64,000 bases of DNA. Source: an uncultured Clostridia bacterium (GTDB taxonomy: Bacteria; Bacillota; Clostridia; Oscillospirales; Acutalibacteraceae). The translations under genes were made by a program, and so were the position numbers. The DNA lies in the NCBI GenBank assembly GCA_904397895.1, contig CAJFOZ010000068.1:81928-145927 (forward strand), in the 5' to 3' direction. Below, in pieces: positions 45,607 to 54,125 of this stretch. Every line of letters starts with the position of its first letter. The stretch's first letter is position 1. Below the pieces are notes generated by a model. The model saw only the letters and a program-made list of their open reading frames with translations. It was not told where the DNA came from and did no database searches.

Positions 45607-45696
45607 TGGCGGAGAGGGCGGGATTTGAACCCGCGGTACGGTAACCCGTACACATGATTTCCAATCATGCTCCTTCGGCCACTCGGACACCTCTCC
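45607..45696 (-). tRNA. tRNA-Ser (anticodon GGA)
   Basis: A 90-base gene including an encoded CCA. The 7-bp acceptor stem GGAGAGG/CCTCTCC, discriminator G, D-loop with GTGGCC, a 5-bp anticodon stem around GGA (plus-strand TCC at 45660-45662), a long class II variable arm and the GGTTCAAATCC T-loop are all present. It reads UCC and UCU codons. Confidence 0.97.
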
Positions 45697-45839
45697 ATTT
45701 ACACTATTCAACTGTCGCCATTGATATGTTTGAGAAATCCTACCTTCATGGCGCTCAATCATTATACTAGGTTATCCAGAAAAAGTCAAGGCTTTTTTTG
45801 ATTTTTTGCGGAAACGGAGAGAAAAAGAAATAGCCTCAA

Positions 45840-46397
45840 TTATGTACATATGTTATCCCGGTTCTTAGCCAATGTAGCATCACCAATCCCCTTGACCAAG
45901 GTCAATTCATCCACCGACTTAAACGGACCATGTGCATTGCGATAGTCGATGATAGCTTGGGCTTTGACCTCGCCAATACCGTTTAGTGTCATCAACTCCT
46001 CTTTGGACGCCGTGTTGATATTGACCTTTCCAGAGGAGAAAGGTTTGGAGGAAACCGGTTTTTCGGTTGCCATAGAAGAGGCGGGATCAGAGGGCTTTTC
46101 CGAAGGAATGGAAGAGCCGGTAGAATCAGGGGTTTCACCGGGCATTTCCGAAGAGGCCAAATCAGAAGGCGGATCTTCAGATAGCATACTAGAAGATGCT
46201 GGTTCCTCTGACAAAGCCGAGGAGGAAGAGGCATTATAAGAAACCGGATAGGAAGTATCACTGTGGTTGTAGTTGGTGTATACGACAGCGGATGCGCCAA
46301 GGTTGGGCGATAACAGAGCGTTATAAAGGACGACGGCCGCCACTAAAATGCCCGCAGCAATCAGCAAGTAAGATTCATGAAGAGTTTGCTTATCCAT
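45840..46397 (-). CDS. ComEA-like helix-hairpin-helix protein
   Basis: A 185-residue protein with an N-terminal membrane helix (about 9-29), a long Ser/Pro/Glu-rich linker (about 50-120) and a C-terminal double helix-hairpin-helix domain ([29 protein letters not shown], then [13 protein letters not shown]). ComEA binds incoming DNA at the cell surface during competence. The SLBB domain found in many ComEA proteins is replaced by the low-complexity linker. No comEB/comEC follow, so a DNA-uptake role is likely but unproven. Confidence 0.78.
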   Translation of the reverse strand: MDKQTLHESYLLIAAGILVAAVVLYNALLSPNLGASAVVYTNYNHSDTSYPVSYNASSSSALSEEPASSSMLSEDPPSDLASSEMPGETPDSTGSSIPSEKPSDPASSMATEKPVSSKPFSSGKVNINTASKEELMTLNGIGEVKAQAIIDYRNAHGPFKSVDELTLVKGIGDATLAKNRDNICT

Positions 46398-46539
46398 AGA
46401 GGTCCCTCAGATACACCCAATAAAAATGTCGAAATTCACCCAACAGCTTGTTCATTATAACAAATCAAAGAGACGACGCAGGATGTATGTGAAAAATATT
46501 CTCCATTTTTGCTTCAAAATATGTCCATCGCTTTGTCGG

Positions 46540-46568
46540 TTGAAAATGAAATGGCATTTTATTATAAT
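46540..46568 (+). promoter_or_regulatory. Promoter of the LytTR response-regulator gene
   Basis: TTGAAA (46540-46545), 17-bp spacer and perfect TATAAT (46563-46568). The transcript would start near 46575, shortly before the ATG at 46597, which excludes the longer reading frame. Confidence 0.85.
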
Positions 46569-46596
46569 GGATAATAGAATCTGTGGAGGTGAATGG

Positions 46597-47310
46597 ATGA
46601 ACGCATACCGTTTGGCAATCTGTGAGGATGACGATGTAACCCGAAAAGAACTGCATTCCCTTTGCCATGATATTCTGACGGAAGATGGCATTGGCCATGA
46701 AATCATGGAGTTTCTTTCCGCGCAGGAACTGGAGAGGGTCCTGACAGAGGAAAGCGACCCTTTTGATTTGTTGCTTTTGGACATAAAAATGGAGGGTATG
46801 ACCGGAATGGAACTGGCTCAATTACTCCGCCGGCGCGGAGATCGGGTCAGCATTGTTTTTATCACCGGCGATGAGAACTATTTGCCAGAGGGTTATAGCG
46901 TCCAGCCCATCCACTTTTTGCTTAAGCCTATCAGCAAGGAGGCTCTGGCCAATGCCCTGCGCATCGACTGGAAGCTTAATCAGCAGCTTAAAACCGTGAT
47001 ACTGCGGATCGGCTGTCAAACGGTCAGCCTGCCGCTTGCGGATATTCGATACATTGAAAGCTGCAATCACAATATTATCGTTCACCAGACAGAGGGCGAT
47101 CGTTCTTACCGATTCTCTCTTTCCAAAATAGAGCAGCAGCTACCGCCGGGAGGGTTCTTCCGTTGTCATAATAGCTTTTTGGTCAATATGCAATACATAG
47201 AAGAAATCAGCCGGACAGAACTTTTGTTGCGGGGAGGTATCCGCCTTCCCATCGGCCGGACGTATTATAAATCACTGCAAAGCGCTTTCATCCGTTATAT
47301 CAATCAATGA
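46597..47310 (+). CDS. LytTR family response regulator
   Basis: A 237-residue regulator of the AgrA/LytR/ComE type. The receiver (1-120) has E10-D11-D12, phospho-acceptor D62 in LLLDIKMEGMTG, and the conserved Lys in LLKPIS. The LytTR DNA-binding domain (about 135-237) has DIRYIESCNHNIIVH, FFRCHNSFLVNMQYI and GRTYYKSL. The start is fixed by GGAGGTG and by the promoter at 46540. Its likely partner is the GHKL kinase encoded convergently. A LytTR-type direct repeat at 49239-49268 makes the downstream biosynthetic operon the probable target. Confidence 0.93.
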   Translation: MNAYRLAICEDDDVTRKELHSLCHDILTEDGIGHEIMEFLSAQELERVLTEESDPFDLLLLDIKMEGMTGMELAQLLRRRGDRVSIVFITGDENYLPEGYSVQPIHFLLKPISKEALANALRIDWKLNQQLKTVILRIGCQTVSLPLADIRYIESCNHNIIVHQTEGDRSYRFSLSKIEQQLPPGGFFRCHNSFLVNMQYIEEISRTELLLRGGIRLPIGRTYYKSLQSAFIRYINQ

Positions 47311-47360
47311 GAAAAATATGAAGTTGCTTTTGGGTCACCAGAAGAACTTTCTTTAAAAAA

Positions 47361-47405
47361 CAAAACCATCCCGTATGACAGTAAAAGTCATGCGGGATGG
47401 TTTTG
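47361..47405. terminator. Bidirectional terminator between response regulator and kinase
   Basis: Nineteen-base arms with one G-T pair (47361-47379 with 47387-47405, 7-nt loop), with A-rich and T-rich flanks. It serves both convergent genes. Confidence 0.92.
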
Positions 47406-47431
47406 TTTTAGAAGGTTATTCCTCAAAGCAG

Positions 47432-49123
47432 TCAGGACGGGACCGCTGCATAGGCGCTTTTCTCTTTTTTCTTTGGCAACTTCAAGGCGGTCTGGACGGT
47501 AAACACATGGCTTTCAGAGAAGCTTATGTCCAACATACTGTGGTATTGTTCGGCCACAGCCGACATCTGTAACATACCAAAGCCATGTGCTTCCGGATTA
47601 GCCTTGGTAGTGATCAGATGGCCGTGGCTGTCCTCCTTGATCTCGCCGGCATAGGCGTTTTCACACTTGACAGCTAGGAACCCATTTTTCATTTCCGCTT
47701 TGAAATGGATAAACCGTCCCTCTGTTTTTTTCATTTGGGCGCAGGCTTCCAGCGCATTGTCCAGCATATTCATCAACAGCATACACAAATCATTTTCCGG
47801 GATGGTCAATTCTGGGGACACATGAACTTGTGCATCAAAAGTGGTTCCCATCTGTGCAGCCCGTAATGAGGCGTCCTGTAAGATAGCATTGATGGTAAAG
47901 TTATCGGTAAACTGTGTCTGTACAATGCTTGCATCCTGTTTTTTTATTTCACTCAATAGAGTGCCCAGCCCCTGGTAATCTTTTTGCTGATATAAAATAT
48001 CCATTGCAGTAAGCTGGTGCTTGAATTCATGGCGTAAAGCGGCGCTGTCGCGCATTTTCCGTTCGATTGCATGATAACCATCCATGATCAATTGCTCTTT
48101 CAGTTTGAGCGTCTGTATTTGCGACTGTTGCTCTGTAAAAGAGCGCATAACGACATAAGCTGAGATCAGCGCGGATACCATCGACAGCCATAGGGTAATC
48201 CAGGTAAGGAGTCCGTCATAAAATCCTGATTGGAACAAAGCTGTTATTTCTGTATTGATATACCTGGACAGATACCCATCCGTTGCCAAGGAGATTAGAT
48301 AGAATACCAACAACGCCCCGGCGCTCCATGCAGCTGCCAATCCCAAAAGCCTCCAGAAATCGCGGCGGCGGTTCATAATGAAATAAACGGCAAGGGCCAC
48401 CAGCGGCAGCCACGCAAACCCTCTCCAACTGAGGACATTTGTCATCGTTTCCGGCAAGAAATAATAGCCGCAGCTCCGGACAAGTTGGTACACCGTCAGC
48501 CCTACCGTTGCGAAAAACAAGGGGATCAGGCTCCAATCGATCTTTTTGCGGGCGATGCCCAGCAGGAATAGAGCTGCCACCAGGAGCAAGGCCAAGGCCG
48601 ACGCCCCTGCGGGAATGCCATACAGGTTGGCATAAGCATATGTTTCGGTTTCCATGAGATCATTGGGGAAAAAACGCAACAGAGGGGGAAACATGGCGTT
48701 CGTATTATCCAAGATCGTACAGGTCACAGTAAGTTCCCCGGAGGCGTTTTCCGGCAAAGGGACGTGCGCCTGTGCCATATTCAGCATATTATCCAGGGAG
48801 GTGACGGACGAACGGTAAAATTCTGTGCCGTTTAAAGAGAAAGTCAGATCTTCTCCCACCGTCTCGAACAAAAGAGATCCAGATCCCAAATTTTCCGGCA
48901 GTGTTGCTGTAAAGCGATAAGAACCATTTACTTCCGGCATATTGGAAAAACCGTCCATCAGGTAGGGCGATTCTGTGCCGTCATCGTTGATTTGCACAGC
49001 CGATTGCCAGTCGATAATCTGCATGGTTTTATCCGTGACGGTAAAGCTGTGCAAAAACCAGATGACAGCAGCGCACAGCAAAAGGAACGCCAAAGGACAG
49101 ATCCATCGGATGGCTTTTTTCAT
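47432..49123 (-). CDS. GHKL-type sensor histidine kinase (AgrC-like)
   Basis: A 563-residue membrane kinase. An N-terminal helix (about 8-25) leads to an outside beta-rich domain (about 30-160, probably ligand-binding), followed by about six to seven membrane helices (165-325), a coiled linker, H365 in ALRHEFKHQL as the probable phospho-acceptor, and a GHKL ATPase with LMNMLDNALEAC (N box) and GFGMLQM (G box). This build matches peptide- or metabolite-sensing kinases that pair with LytTR regulators. It is convergent with the regulator gene and divergent from the biosynthetic operon; the LytTR repeats lie in the divergent gap, so it may also be regulated by them. Confidence 0.9.
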   Translation of the reverse strand: MKKAIRWICPLAFLLLCAAVIWFLHSFTVTDKTMQIIDWQSAVQINDDGTESPYLMDGFSNMPEVNGSYRFTATLPENLGSGSLLFETVGEDLTFSLNGTEFYRSSVTSLDNMLNMAQAHVPLPENASGELTVTCTILDNTNAMFPPLLRFFPNDLMETETYAYANLYGIPAGASALALLLVAALFLLGIARKKIDWSLIPLFFATVGLTVYQLVRSCGYYFLPETMTNVLSWRGFAWLPLVALAVYFIMNRRRDFWRLLGLAAAWSAGALLVFYLISLATDGYLSRYINTEITALFQSGFYDGLLTWITLWLSMVSALISAYVVMRSFTEQQSQIQTLKLKEQLIMDGYHAIERKMRDSAALRHEFKHQLTAMDILYQQKDYQGLGTLLSEIKKQDASIVQTQFTDNFTINAILQDASLRAAQMGTTFDAQVHVSPELTIPENDLCMLLMNMLDNALEACAQMKKTEGRFIHFKAEMKNGFLAVKCENAYAGEIKEDSHGHLITTKANPEAHGFGMLQMSAVAEQYHSMLDISFSESHVFTVQTALKLPKKKEKSAYAAVPS

Positions 49124-49238
49124 AATTTCACATCCCGTTTATACTTAAAATAAAAATACCTTAGTACAACATCTCCCACCATTCCCTTTCATTTTATATG
49201 AGGGAGTTACTTTTTACAAGAGTAGAAAATCTTTGCTG

Positions 49239-49268
49239 CGTAAACAGTTACATTTTCAACGTAAACGA
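49239..49268. promoter_or_regulatory. LytTR-type direct repeat operator
   Basis: Two 9-mers, CGTAAACAG (49239-49247) and CGTAAACGA (49260-49268), are separated by exactly 12 bp. On the other strand they read CTGTTTACG and TCGTTTACG, with the GTT core. Paired 9-bp repeats at 12-13 bp are the known layout for AgrA and ComE. They end about 25 bp upstream of the first TATAAT, where an activator would replace a missing -35. Binding by the regulator at 46597 is inference. Confidence 0.6.
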
Positions 49269-49293
49269 CACGCTGAAAACAAAAAATATTTGA

Positions 49294-49305
49294 TATAATT
49301 ATAAT
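49294..49305 (+). promoter_or_regulatory. -10 region of the biosynthetic operon
   Basis: Two overlapping perfect TATAAT boxes (49294-49299 and 49300-49305). No acceptable -35 is present at 16-18 bp for either, which fits an activator-dependent promoter next to the LytTR repeats. Confidence 0.55.
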
Positions 49306-49406
49306 TAAAAGAACCCTATATTTCGGTTGTTTCACCAATATAGAGGGGGATATAAAAAGAAATCGGTCGGATTATCTATTTGGAATTTTCTAAGGAGGAT
49401 CATAGA

Positions 49407-49703
49407 ATGACCATCAACAAACAGGTAGATGCAACAAAATTGACGATCATCCTGTCGGGCCGGCTGGATACCACCACCGCCCCGCAGCTGGAAGCCGAAC
49501 TAAAACATTCTATCAGCGGCATGACAGAATTGGTGTTTGACTTTACAGACCTGGAATACATTTCTTCAGCTGGGCTTCGGGTTTTGTTGGCTTCCCAAAA
49601 GGTTATGAATAAACAAGGCAAGATGACCATCCGCCATGTCAACGAAACCATTATGGAAGTATTTGAGATCACGGGGTTTATTGATATTTTAACCATAGAA
49701 TGA
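49407..49703 (+). CDS. STAS-domain protein, anti-anti-sigma type (SpoIIAA/RsbV-like)
   Basis: A 98-residue single STAS domain. S54 in YISSAGLRVLL matches the serine of RsbV that is phosphorylated by its partner kinase. In the known partner-switch the dephosphorylated STAS protein binds the kinase and frees a client. The kinase (55645) and phosphatase (54125) that would act on it are encoded in the same string, but no sigma factor is. ATG at 49407 after AAGGAGG. First gene after the LytTR-linked promoter. The following 210 bases contain no convincing gene. Confidence 0.9.
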   Translation: MTINKQVDATKLTIILSGRLDTTTAPQLEAELKHSISGMTELVFDFTDLEYISSAGLRVLLASQKVMNKQGKMTIRHVNETIMEVFEITGFIDILTIE

Positions 49704-49913
49704 AAACGGCACAATCCATAGGATGAGGTGCAGATCGGCCTATTGCGCAGGGGAACTGAAAGACAACGGTAGGAGCCGTCGATAGGAGGGCTGATTTTCG
49801 GCCAGGAAATCGGGAGGTGGGGAATCCTTGACCTATCTCTCCCGGCAGATCCGGTTATAGCAAAAAAGACAATGCTGGAATGTCCGGCGATCGACCATAG
49901 GAGACAAATCACT

Positions 49914-52900
49914 ATGAGCAAACGTTCGTTTAATCTCTCTCAAAACCAAATCTGGATGAATGAGAAGGCCTTTCCCGGCGAAGCCGTCAATACCATAGCC
50001 ATCCGGCTGTATGTTGCCGGGCGCAGCGCGGATGTTTTATGCGACGCAGTGGATCAGGTGATTGAGGCGTGTGAAATATTTGGGGTACAGCTCATTGAAA
50101 AACAGTCAAAAGGGCTGTTTTTTTCACCATCATTGGACGATCGAAAGCATTGTACCGTTATGCAGAGGATGTCCAAAGCACAGGCCGACCGTCTCTGTGA
50201 GCAAGCGGAATCGGATGTGCTGCCGGAAGGGGACCTATACCAGGCGACGGTTTATCCCATTGAAGAGGGAGGGGCGCTGTTGGATTTTCGTTTCCACCAT
50301 ATTTTGGTGGATGGATACAGCATGTGCCAGATTGCTCAAAAGGTTCTGGACGCTTTAAGCGGCCATAAGCTGGAAAAGGTTCCATTTCAATGGCAGTGTA
50401 CGGAAACACCTGTAGATACCAAAGCACAACGGCGTTTCTGGCTGGAATATTTTGAAGGGTTACAGGCCGAAAACAGGATATTTTCAGGAGAGGGAAAAGG
50501 GCTCCGGCGTTTTTGTAGCCGGTATGTCCTTTCTTTGAATTTTTCAAAACAGATCGACCAATATGCGCAAAGACACGGTATTTCACCGGCATCGGTATTT
50601 TCCGGGGCGTTTAGCTTGTACCTGGCCCGCGCCGGACAGACAGCCGATGCCGTATTCCTAATGCCGCGGCTGAACAGGGATACCGAAGAAAACCGGCGGG
50701 ATCTGGGATGCCATACCCTAGTTGTTCCGGTGCGCGTACCGATGGACGAAGAGGCTGATTTTGCTGGTTTATGCCGTTTGGCCCAGACCCAGGCTCGAAA
50801 GGCTTCACAACACAAGGCCTATGGTTTTGGCAATATTTTAAAAGATCTACAGGAAAGCGGACAAATTACCCAAAGCCTCAGCCAATACACGCTGAATTTC
50901 TACCAACCCAGATTATCGGCCCCCTTCCCATTTGAAATCCAGCTCAGTATGGACGGAGCCATGCACAATCATTTGACCGCCAACATCACTCGGCTGAAGG
51001 ATACCTATGAAATTTGCTATGACGGCCGGGAGGGGATTTATTCCCCGGAATCTGTCGAGGCTTTTCACCAGGCGTTTATGAGGATTTTGCAACAGGGGAT
51101 GTCCTCGAATGGCCCGGTAGGCGCTTTTTCCATTGTAGGGGAGCAGGAAGAGCATCGCCTGCAGCATATGGAGGGGAAAAGGATCCCCATCAGCTGTAAG
51201 GATACCATCGCCTCATTGTTTTACAAGGCGGCACAAGACTATGCCGACAAGCCGGCTCTGTTTGCAGGTCCAGTTGCCTATACGTTCCGTGAGCTGGATC
51301 AATCTTCCAACCGGGTTGCCAACGCCTTATTATCCCGCGGCATAAAGCCGGGAGAACCGGTGTTGTTTATGCTGCGCCGGGATTACCGCCTCATTCCCAT
51401 TATGATCGGCATTCTAAAGGCGGGCGCAGCTTTTATCCCGGTTGACCCGCAATATCCCAAGAACCGGGTGGATTATATTCTGGAAAACAGCCGGGCCTCC
51501 TTTTTGATCTCTTCTAAGGATGTAACAGGGACTGCCGGCCGGGAGTATCTGGAAGCGGATACCTTGCTGAATTTTGACGACGATTCCGCTCCCGATGTAT
51601 CCATCCATCAGGAGCAGCCGGCATACTGTATCTATACCTCCGGCACCACAGGTGCGCCAAAAGGGGTAATGCTTTCCCATCGAGGCCTGGTTAATATCGC
51701 CCATCCGGACAACAACCCTTTTAACCGAGATATCTGCCGGTGTGGCAAAGGGATTGTGGCCATTGGGTCGGTGTGTTTTGACATTTCATTGTTTGAAATT
51801 TTTGTGCCCTTACTAAACGGCATGTTTGTAGAGCTTGCGCCGGAGGATGCCTTGATCGATCCCGTAAAAATTGCTGAGCTGCTGGGAGCGCATGGCGCGA
51901 ATCTTCTCCATTGTACACCTTCACGTCTTTCCGCTTATCTGAAAGAGAAACGTTTTGCCCACGCCCTTGGCCAGGTAGAGGCGATTTTATCTGCTGGGGA
52001 GGTTCTGCCGGGGGCGCTGGTGGATGAACTTATGGAGAAATATGGGATTCGGGTCTACAACGGCTATGGACCGACAGAAACCACCATTGGCGCCACCATC
52101 ACCGAGGCGAGGGATAATCGGACCATCGGCCGCCCCATTGCCAATACGGGTGTGATGATTCTGGATCAGCAAGGACGGCTTCTGCCTTTGGGGGCTGTTG
52201 GCGAAATCTGCATCTATGGAAACGGGGTGGGAATAGGTTACCGTGGCCTGCCGGAACAGACCGAGAAACGGTTTGTCACCCGGTATGGGAAACGGATGTA
52301 CTGCACAGGGGATTTGGGACACTTCCAACCGGATGGACGTGTCGTCTATAAAGGCCGCAACGACCATCAGGTAAAACTCAGAGGGCTGCGGATCGAACTG
52401 CCGGAGATTGAAAACCAGATCCGTCGTTTTTCAGGAATCGACCAAGCCAATGTGCTTGTCCGTACGTTAGCAGGGTCGCAACATCTGGTCTGTTTCTATA
52501 CGGTGCGGTCCCAGGAGGAAGTGGATGTAGAAGCTTTGCGGGAACATCTAAAGGAACACCTGGCGTTATACATGGTTCCGGATGTTTTCAAACAGCTGAA
52601 GCGCATCCCACAGACGCCCGGCGGCAAAACCGACCTCAAGGCTCTGGAACGGGAAAAGATAGAGTATACCCATATCTACCGCCCTCCCCAGACGGATTTA
52701 CAAAAGGCAATTTGCAGTGCCTTTTCCAGCGTGCTCCACGAGGGGAAAATTGGGCTTGACGACAACTTTTTTGAAATGGGAGGGGATAGCCTCCATATTG
52801 CAGAACTGGTCTGTGAGATAGAAGAACGGCTGCCGGAAGCATCCCTAGCCTTTGAGGATATCTTTCAATATCCAACGCCGGAACTTTTGGCGCAGCATCT

Positions 52901-54125
52901 TTCCATCCCGGCAGCCGCAGCTGCGGGAAATGGACAACATAATCGGCTTGAAACATTGGATTATGAAGGGATCCGGGATCTGCTTTCCCGCAATTGTCCG
53001 GAGAGGACGGTATGCCATAGGCTTGGGAATATCCTGTTGACTGGCGTTACAGGGTTTCTGGGGATCCATATTTTGCTGGAGCTCCTGAAACGGCCGGATG
53101 TATGGGATAGGATTTATTGCCTCATTCGTCCCACCGAACGGCTGACGGCGGAAAAACGACTGCGCAGCGCCCTTTTTTACTATGGCGAGGAAGACGGCGA
53201 TGGACTGATCGGGAAAAAGCTGTTTGCAGTTGAAGGGGATATGGAAAATGAAACGGTCTTTTCCCGTCCTTTTGCCGGGTCCATCCAGACGGTCATTCAT
53301 TGTGCAGCCAATGTAGCGCATTTTGCCTACGACGATAAATTGGAACGTATCAATACCGGCGGAGTGAAAAAGCTGCTGGCGTTCTGTAAGAAGCAGGGAG
53401 CCGCATTGGTCCAGGTTTCTACCATCAGCATCAGCGGGGTAAGCCGGATGGGCGTGCCGCCGCTGACATTGACAGAACAGTCCCTATACATTGGGCAGGA
53501 AATCCAAAATCGGTATGTCCTATCGAAATACATGGCGGAATACGAGATCTTACAGGCTGCTATAAAAGAAGGCATCCCCGTCAAGATCATGCGGGTGGGC
53601 AACCTACAGGGCCGTCTTGCGGATGGGGAATTCCAGATGAACAGCCGGACCAATGCCTTTACCCGGCAGATTTCATCTTATGTGAAAATAGGAAAAGTCC
53701 CGCGTTCCCTCTATGAGGCAACGGTAAACTTTTCTCCAGTGGATGAAGTGGCCCGGATGATTGTAACCCTCTCCAGGGTACAGGATGAGTATACGGTCTT
53801 TCACGTATATCCGCCTCAGGAGGTACCGTATGCGAATTTATTTTCTGTTCTGGGCGCCATCGGCCATCCAGTGGAAATCGTGGACGATGAAGAGTTTGCC
53901 GGGGTTTTGGATGAACTGGGCCAAACCAAGAAAGGGAAAGCCTTGTTGGAAGGGATCTTGTTGGAACGTACAGACCTGCATTATCAGGAAAATACAGTAA
54001 GCGCAGATTTCACTTCAAAAATACTGGAACGGTTGGGAGAAACCTGGAACCCAATTACAAACGATTATTTAAACCGGTATTTTACCGTGCTACAGGAATA
54101 TCAAATGTTTGAGGAGGGGGATTGA
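49914..54125 (+). CDS. Single-module NRPS: condensation, adenylation, carrier, thioester reductase
   Basis: A 1403-residue enzyme. Condensation domain (about 1-410) with active HHILVDG (H128, H129, D133). Adenylation domain (about 430-935) with YTSGTTGAPKG near 574, YGPTETT and YCTGDLG. The pocket residues I align to the Stachelhaus positions are D, I, F, H, L, A, G, I, G plus Lys, a set I cannot assign to an amino acid. Carrier domain with S959 in MGGDS, the phosphopantetheine site. NAD(P)H thioester reductase (about 1030-1400) with GVTGFLG and Y1201xxxK1205. Beginning with a C domain, it probably acylates one amino acid and releases an aldehyde or alcohol. ATG at 49914 after AGGAG. No phosphopantetheinyl transferase is in the window. 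Confidence 0.92.
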   Translation: MSKRSFNLSQNQIWMNEKAFPGEAVNTIAIRLYVAGRSADVLCDAVDQVIEACEIFGVQLIEKQSKGLFFSPSLDDRKHCTVMQRMSKAQADRLCEQAESDVLPEGDLYQATVYPIEEGGALLDFRFHHILVDGYSMCQIAQKVLDALSGHKLEKVPFQWQCTETPVDTKAQRRFWLEYFEGLQAENRIFSGEGKGLRRFCSRYVLSLNFSKQIDQYAQRHGISPASVFSGAFSLYLARAGQTADAVFLMPRLNRDTEENRRDLGCHTLVVPVRVPMDEEADFAGLCRLAQTQARKASQHKAYGFGNILKDLQESGQITQSLSQYTLNFYQPRLSAPFPFEIQLSMDGAMHNHLTANITRLKDTYEICYDGREGIYSPESVEAFHQAFMRILQQGMSSNGPVGAFSIVGEQEEHRLQHMEGKRIPISCKDTIASLFYKAAQDYADKPALFAGPVAYTFRELDQSSNRVANALLSRGIKPGEPVLFMLRRDYRLIPIMIGILKAGAAFIPVDPQYPKNRVDYILENSRASFLISSKDVTGTAGREYLEADTLLNFDDDSAPDVSIHQEQPAYCIYTSGTTGAPKGVMLSHRGLVNIAHPDNNPFNRDICRCGKGIVAIGSVCFDISLFEIFVPLLNGMFVELAPEDALIDPVKIAELLGAHGANLLHCTPSRLSAYLKEKRFAHALGQVEAILSAGEVLPGALVDELMEKYGIRVYNGYGPTETTIGATITEARDNRTIGRPIANTGVMILDQQGRLLPLGAVGEICIYGNGVGIGYRGLPEQTEKRFVTRYGKRMYCTGDLGHFQPDGRVVYKGRNDHQVKLRGLRIELPEIENQIRRFSGIDQANVLVRTLAGSQHLVCFYTVRSQEEVDVEALREHLKEHLALYMVPDVFKQLKRIPQTPGGKTDLKALEREKIEYTHIYRPPQTDLQKAICSAFSSVLHEGKIGLDDNFFEMGGDSLHIAELVCEIEERLPEASLAFEDIFQYPTPELLAQHLSIPAAAAAGNGQHNRLETLDYEGIRDLLSRNCPERTVCHRLGNILLTGVTGFLGIHILLELLKRPDVWDRIYCLIRPTERLTAEKRLRSALFYYGEEDGDGLIGKKLFAVEGDMENETVFSRPFAGSIQTVIHCAANVAHFAYDDKLERINTGGVKKLLAFCKKQGAALVQVSTISISGVSRMGVPPLTLTEQSLYIGQEIQNRYVLSKYMAEYEILQAAIKEGIPVKIMRVGNLQGRLADGEFQMNSRTNAFTRQISSYVKIGKVPRSLYEATVNFSPVDEVARMIVTLSRVQDEYTVFHVYPPQEVPYANLFSVLGAIGHPVEIVDDEEFAGVLDELGQTKKGKALLEGILLERTDLHYQENTVSADFTSKILERLGETWNPITNDYLNRYFTVLQEYQMFEEGD

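Noticed and set aside
45440..45628. A 62-codon plus-strand frame near the tRNA gene
   Set aside because: It overlaps the tRNA terminator and the tRNA itself and has no ribosome site.
49827..49860. A ten-codon TTG frame after GGGAGGTGGGG between the STAS and NRPS genes
   Set aside because: Very short, with no features; the purine-rich stretch alone is not enough to call a peptide.
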